64,000 nucleotides of DNA from Hyphomonadaceae bacterium UBA7672 (GTDB taxonomy: Bacteria > Pseudomonadota > Alphaproteobacteria > Caulobacterales > Hyphomonadaceae). Below are positions 60,745 to 64,000 of this stretch, one piece after another. The DNA is taken from NCBI GenBank assembly GCA_002483135.1, contig DLHI01000020.1, positions 186,001 through 250,000 of the forward strand, written 5' to 3'. Position 1 is the stretch's first letter; each line of letters opens with the position of its first letter. The position numbers were made by a program, and so were the translations under genes. A model generated the notes under the pieces. It was not told the DNA's origin, made no database searches, and worked only from the letters and a program-made list of their open reading frames with translations.

Positions 60745-61275
60745 CTAGCGCCTTTTCAATGCCGGTTTTGTATCGAGATGTCGCACAAGGTCCCGCCACG
60801 GCGCGAGCGACCAGTAGGACGTCGCAAGGCCCGAAGGCGAGGGAAGGACGAACACATCCGGTTCGGCTCCGACGCCGACCTGAAGCCCCGTTTCGATGCG
60901 GCCGGTGGCGCGGTTGAGCCACAGGCTTGCAGCCTTCTTGCTCGTGAAGGCCAGAGTGCGCGGTTTCAGCCGTTCAACCTTCTGCCTGAACGCGGCCACG
61001 TCGAATGTTTCGTGCGCGATGGCTGCATCGACGCCCCAACCGGTCTTGCAGAAGTCCGTGAGCCCGATGCCCAGCGCCAGAAGCTCGGGAAATTCCTGCG
61101 GCGCGAACTGGCGCGGCGTAATTCCGGCCTCATGCAGCGCACGCCAGAAGCGGTTGCCCGGATGCGCGTAATAGGCTCCCACGGCTGCTGACATCGGTCC
61201 CGCCGCCGTGCCGACGAACCAGACGCGCAGATTGGGCGCCAGCCTGTCGGGCAGCACGTGAGCCTTGTCGGCCAT
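60745..61275 (-). CDS. Mug-type mismatch-specific DNA glycosylase
   Basis: 176 residues of uracil-DNA glycosylase family 2: LRVWFVGTAAGPMSA (motif 1), YYAHPGNRFWRALHEAGI, LALGIGLTDFCKTGWG, and LPSPSG (motif 2). It removes mismatched uracil or alkylated bases from DNA. Motif 1 reads GTAAG, without the catalytic Asn found in E. coli Mug (GINPG). The ATG shares a base with the DUF3445 stop (TGATG), so the two are co-translated. Confidence 0.82.
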   Translation of the reverse strand: MADKAHVLPDRLAPNLRVWFVGTAAGPMSAAVGAYYAHPGNRFWRALHEAGITPRQFAPQEFPELLALGIGLTDFCKTGWGVDAAIAHETFDVAAFRQKVERLKPRTLAFTSKKAASLWLNRATGRIETGLQVGVGAEPDVFVLPSPSGLATSYWSLAPWRDLVRHLDTKPALKRR

Positions 61276-62093
61276 CAGTTGGTCTCGCCCATGCTTCCCC
61301 CAAGCCGCACATTTTCCGGCAGGCTCGCAGCCTGTTCGGGTGTCAGCGCCTCTATAGGCACGACATAGGTGTGGATCGAGAAAGCCGTTGCTGTCGGCGT
61401 GAGGCGTTTCAGCGCCTGCCGCTCCACGCGAACATAGACGGGACCTGCCGGGTCGAACGGCCTCCGCTCGTGTTCGAGGCGAGGCTGGTGCAGTTCGGGA
61501 TCGTTGTAGCACAGCACGTTGGCGCGCCACACGGCATTGCCTTGCTGCAGCACGTCCATCACGCGATTGACGCGCTTTGCGATGTTCTCGTCATAGCGGT
61601 CCACGGGCTGGTGGATACCCAGCATGTTGCGGCCGATCTTCTGGGCGAGTGTCCAGCTTGCAGGAAAGCACAGCACGGCGGAGGCGAGGACGTGGCCGGC
61701 GGGTGTCTGTTCGAGGATCAGGAAATCCTCCTGCGCGAGCCGGGCGGCAATCACGACCGGGTTCTCATCCGAGGCGAGGCCGACCACGGCGCCATCGGGC
61801 CTGAGAATGCCGCCGTCGACGCGCGCATAGCCGGGCAGGGCCAGCACGTTGGCGACCACTTGCTCCAGAAGCGCCGCTTCCGCTGCAATCGGTCCGGAGA
61901 CGCGCATCACGACTTCCTCGCGCCGCTGCGTTATCAGCCGGTCGCGATACGCCATCTGGCCCGCATAGGCGTCGTCGATGCGCAGCCAGTCGCCTTCAGC
62001 AACGGGCTGCAGGCCGGGCAGGCGCGCTGCGAGCGCGTCCGTCCATGGGGCAACGGGCAGGGAAGACTGACAGATGGGATTTCCGATGTTCAC
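61275..62093 (-). CDS. DUF3445 (heme-dependent oxidative N-demethylase-like) protein
   Basis: 272 residues matching DUF3445: LRIDDAYAGQMAYRDRLI near the start, CFPASWTLAQKIGRNMLGIHQPVDRYDENIAKRVNRVMD (the family core with conserved His), WRANVLCYNDPELHQP, and VRVERQALKRLTPTATAFSIHTY. Some members are subunits of heme-dependent N-demethylases; most are uncharacterised. The start is a GTG at 62093. Overlapping the DNA glycosylase gene suggests an operon, though no functional link is evident. Confidence 0.82.
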   Translation of the reverse strand: MNIGNPICQSSLPVAPWTDALAARLPGLQPVAEGDWLRIDDAYAGQMAYRDRLITQRREEVVMRVSGPIAAEAALLEQVVANVLALPGYARVDGGILRPDGAVVGLASDENPVVIAARLAQEDFLILEQTPAGHVLASAVLCFPASWTLAQKIGRNMLGIHQPVDRYDENIAKRVNRVMDVLQQGNAVWRANVLCYNDPELHQPRLEHERRPFDPAGPVYVRVERQALKRLTPTATAFSIHTYVVPIEALTPEQAASLPENVRLGGSMGETN

Positions 62094-62144
62094 ACGCGCA
62101 CAATCCGCGCGGACGAAGCTTAGTCAACGGCGATGCTGGAACCG

Positions 62145-62609
62145 CTAGAACCGCTTGAACGGCTTGGGCGCCTGTGTAGCGCTGGCTTTTGCGACCACTT
62201 CGCCTGCCGGATTGTAAATCTCGCCCTCGATGAAGCAGATCGAGCGTCCCCATTTGAGGATGCGGGCCTCGCCGGTTGCTGCGCCGACGAACAGCGGGCG
62301 CAGAAACGACACCTTCATCTCCAGCGTCGGCGCGTTCATCGTGACGTTGGATGCGATAATCGCTGCCGTGCTCATCGCTTCGTCCAGCATGGCGCAGATG
62401 AAGCCGCCCTGGATCGCACCGGTGGGGTTGGCGAATTCCGGCCGCGCCTCGAACGTGAATCGCGAGATCATCGCGGCCTGGTCGACGGCGACAAGCTGCA
62501 TGCCCAATGTCTGCGTGCAAGGCGGCCGCTTCGTCGAGTTCTTGAAACGCGCAAGCATCTCCGCGTCGGAAAGGCGTGGCTTTTCCTCTGGCGGGCTGTC
62601 GCTGCTCAT
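62145..62609 (-). CDS. PaaI-family thioesterase (hotdog fold)
   Basis: 154 residues, hotdog fold of the PaaI type: the segment PEFANPTGAIQGGFICAMLDEAMSTAA contains the family catalytic motif (N-x-x-G-x-x-x-G-G with a downstream Asp), followed by KVSFLRPLFVGAATGEARI and CFIEGEIYNPAGEVVAKA. Such enzymes hydrolyse acyl-CoA thioesters in the cytoplasm. Starts at the ATG at 62609. sspB lies 14 bases upstream on the same strand, so they may be co-transcribed. Confidence 0.85.
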   Translation of the reverse strand: MSSDSPPEEKPRLSDAEMLARFKNSTKRPPCTQTLGMQLVAVDQAAMISRFTFEARPEFANPTGAIQGGFICAMLDEAMSTAAIIASNVTMNAPTLEMKVSFLRPLFVGAATGEARILKWGRSICFIEGEIYNPAGEVVAKASATQAPKPFKRF

Positions 62610-62623
62610 CTTTGCCGTCGGGC

Positions 62624-63130
62624 CTATTTGCGCCTGAACGCGTCGAGCGAGACGACTGCGCCCTTCGGCCCATCCTCGGCCTGCTGGTGGGCAGCCGCCG
62701 CCGGGTCTGAGGTTGCGAGCGGAAGCACGGCGTCCCCGCCGGCAGGACGGGAGTCAGTGTCCAGTTGCAGGCCAAAGTTCAACGACGGGTCCACAAACCG
62801 GGAAATCGCGGCAAAGGGAATACGCAGCGGATGATTGATGCCGCCGAATTTCAGCGTCACCTCGAACCTGTCCTCATGGACATGGAAATCCTGGTACTGG
62901 TGCTGAAGGACAATGGTCATCTCGTCAGGGAATTTGTCCTTCAGGTCATCCGACATCTGCACGCCCTGAAGGCGGGTGCGGAAGGTGATGTAGTAATGGT
63001 GGTCGCCAGGCAGGTAGCCGAGCTTGGCAGCCTTCGCCAAGGCCGCCCGCACGACGGCGCGCAACGCGGCCTGCGTGAGGTCGTGATAACCAATATGATC
63101 CTTCGCGGATCCCGGTCCCCGGTCCAACAT
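62624..63130 (-). CDS. sspB: SspB-family ClpXP adaptor
   Basis: 168 residues. The alphaproteobacterial SspB pattern is visible: YHDLTQAALRAVVRAALAKA, HHYYITFRTRLQGVQMSDDLKDKFPDEMTIVLQHQYQDFHV, and TLKFGGINHPLRIPFAAISRFVDPSLNFGLQL, with a disordered tail ending in GAVVSLDAFRRK that would bind ClpX. SspB delivers ssrA-tagged and other substrates to ClpXP. In Caulobacter it is called SspB-alpha. The ATG at 63130 is the start. Confidence 0.9.
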   Translation of the reverse strand: MLDRGPGSAKDHIGYHDLTQAALRAVVRAALAKAAKLGYLPGDHHYYITFRTRLQGVQMSDDLKDKFPDEMTIVLQHQYQDFHVHEDRFEVTLKFGGINHPLRIPFAAISRFVDPSLNFGLQLDTDSRPAGGDAVLPLATSDPAAAAHQQAEDGPKGAVVSLDAFRRK

Positions 63131-63318
63131 GCTCTCCCTCGCCTTGGGATGAGAGCTAAGCCCTCATCGCAGTTGGGTAAAATGGGTTCAAGCTTAAGGC
63201 GAACCGCGACGGGTCGCCTCATGGCATCAGGACGATAAGAACCATCCCGGCCTTCTCGGCAAGAGAGGAGGCCAACAATTCATTTCCCCAACGCGCAAAG
63301 CGCCCTATCCTCCCGCAT

Positions 63319-64000
63319 ATGAGACGCCCAGCAAAGCCTTATCGCTCTCGCAAGATCGGCGACCGCACACTCTCTCCCGAGACCTTGATGATGGGGTATG
63401 GCTTTTCGCCTCACCTCTCCGAGGGCGCACTGAAGCCACCACTTTTCCAGACATCGACCTTCGTTTTCGAGACGGCCGAGGACGGCAAAGCCTCGTTCGA
63501 ACTTGCCTACGGGCTGCGGGAGAAGCGGCGCGACGAGGAGATGCATCTCATCTACTCGCGCATCAACAACCCCAATCTCGAAGTTCTCGAAGACCGCCTT
63601 GCCGTATGGGACGGCGCAGAAAAAGCGCTCGCCTTCGCGTCGGGCATGGCAGCAATCTCGACCACGCTGATGACCTTCCTGCGACCGGGCGACACGTTCG
63701 TGTTCTCCGAACCGGTCTATGGCGGCACGGAATACCTCGTTCACAACATCCTGCCGCAGTTTGGCGCAAAGGGTGTGGGCTTCATGGCCGAGGGCGGGGC
63801 AGAAGCTTTCCGCGCGGCTGCTGCTGAGGCGGCTGCGCTTGCGGCGAAAACCGGCGGCAAGGTGGGCGCAGTTTACGTAGAGACGCCGGCCAATCCCACC
63901 AACGGCCTTGTCGATATTGCGCTCGCGCGTGAGGTGTCGGAATCCCTGAAGGGTCCGGCAGGCCGGCCGCCTGTGATCGTCGACAACACCTTCCTGGGTC
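63319..64000 (+). CDS. Cys/Met-metabolism PLP-dependent enzyme, 5' part (cystathionine gamma-synthase-like)
   Basis: Open from the ATG at 63319 to the right edge (227 codons visible). The start matches the family: RKIGDRTLSPETLMMGYGFS, then LKPPLFQTSTFVFETAEDGK, YSRINNPNLEVLEDRLAVWDGAEKALAFASGMAAIST (PLP-phosphate-binding region), PVYGGTEYL, and VYVETPANPTNGLVDI, with IVDNTF at the edge. The PLP lysine lies beyond the window. Family members include cystathionine gamma-synthase, methionine gamma-lyase and O-acetylhomoserine sulfhydrylase; the exact activity cannot be decided. Confidence 0.85.
   Translation, partial: MRRPAKPYRSRKIGDRTLSPETLMMGYGFSPHLSEGALKPPLFQTSTFVFETAEDGKASFELAYGLREKRRDEEMHLIYSRINNPNLEVLEDRLAVWDGAEKALAFASGMAAISTTLMTFLRPGDTFVFSEPVYGGTEYLVHNILPQFGAKGVGFMAEGGAEAFRAAAAEAAALAAKTGGKVGAVYVETPANPTNGLVDIALAREVSESLKGPAGRPPVIVDNTFLG

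Noticed and set aside
1..64000. CRISPR arrays or riboswitches
   Set aside because: No regularly spaced direct repeats with unique spacers, and no recognisable riboswitch leader upstream of thrS, lysC or the Cys/Met-metabolism gene, were seen by eye. A covariance-model search would be needed to exclude weak candidates.

Overview
The window comes from a high-GC alphaproteobacterium, most likely Caulobacterales or a relative such as Hyphomonadaceae. The evidence is the gene order ddl-ftsQ-ftsA-ftsZ followed by lpxC, bamD, recN and ligA, a ubiquinone pathway (ubiG, coq7), a GAF-containing ptsP, an alphaproteobacterial-type SspB, and many TAT or lipoprotein signal peptides. No ribosomal RNA gene, CRISPR array, insertion sequence, integrase or phage gene was seen. 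The placement is inferred from gene content, not from a phylogeny.

Layout. 1-12.6 kb: the end of a GT-C-like membrane protein, an acetyltransferase, a lipoprotein, yidD, thrS overlapping a glycosyltransferase, a PHP-domain lipoprotein, an AbgT transporter, a hybrid histidine kinase and an M20 amidohydrolase. 13.2-19 kb: an SGNH hydrolase, then the cell-division cluster ddl-ftsQ-ftsA-ftsZ. 19-25.2 kb: a YqjI-like PadR regulator with DUF2218, Rsm22, an intradiol-dioxygenase-fold protein, lpxC, a DUF4349 lipoprotein and bamD. Three copies of a 118-bp structured intergenic repeat lie here. 25.3-40.7 kb: housekeeping genes (peroxiredoxin, recN, ligA, DUF924, ubiG, lysC, ptsP, a RodZ-like protein, ispG, coq7, dsbB, a YqaA-type membrane protein).

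A tRNA-Leu(CAA) gene at 40949-41035 marks the edge of an accessory block of about 15.7 kb (41.0-56.8 kb) that is almost entirely devoted to zinc scarcity. It holds a ZnuD-like TonB receptor, two Fur/Zur-type regulators, an ABC ATPase and FtsX-type permease, two DUF3299 periplasmic proteins, two MerC-domain membrane proteins, a His-rich ZrgA-like (DUF2796) lipoprotein, a ZigA-type CobW GTPase, a DUF1826 protein, an iron-dependent alcohol dehydrogenase, an M3 zinc metallopeptidase and several small unannotated ORFs. Five AT-rich palindromes related to GTTATA-N-TATAAC lie in the promoter regions, which suggests one coordinated Zur regulon. A 10-bp copy of the tRNA-Leu 3' end lies near the far edge of the block (56827-56836).

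56.8-64 kb: back to ordinary chromosome, with a flavin amine oxidase, a 26-codon ORF with a perfect 14-nt Shine-Dalgarno sequence, a protein with two RcnB-like repeats, a TetR regulator, a Mug-type DNA glycosylase, a DUF3445 protein, a PaaI thioesterase, SspB, and the start of a Cys/Met-metabolism PLP enzyme that runs off the right edge.

How the accessory block may work (inference): under zinc limitation Zur releases its operators. Zinc then crosses the outer membrane through the ZnuD-like receptor and is bound in the periplasm by the His-rich ZrgA-like and DUF3299 proteins. It would be moved by the FtsX-type ABC complex and perhaps by the MerC proteins, and delivered inside by the ZigA-type GTPase. 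The iron-dependent dehydrogenase would spare zinc.
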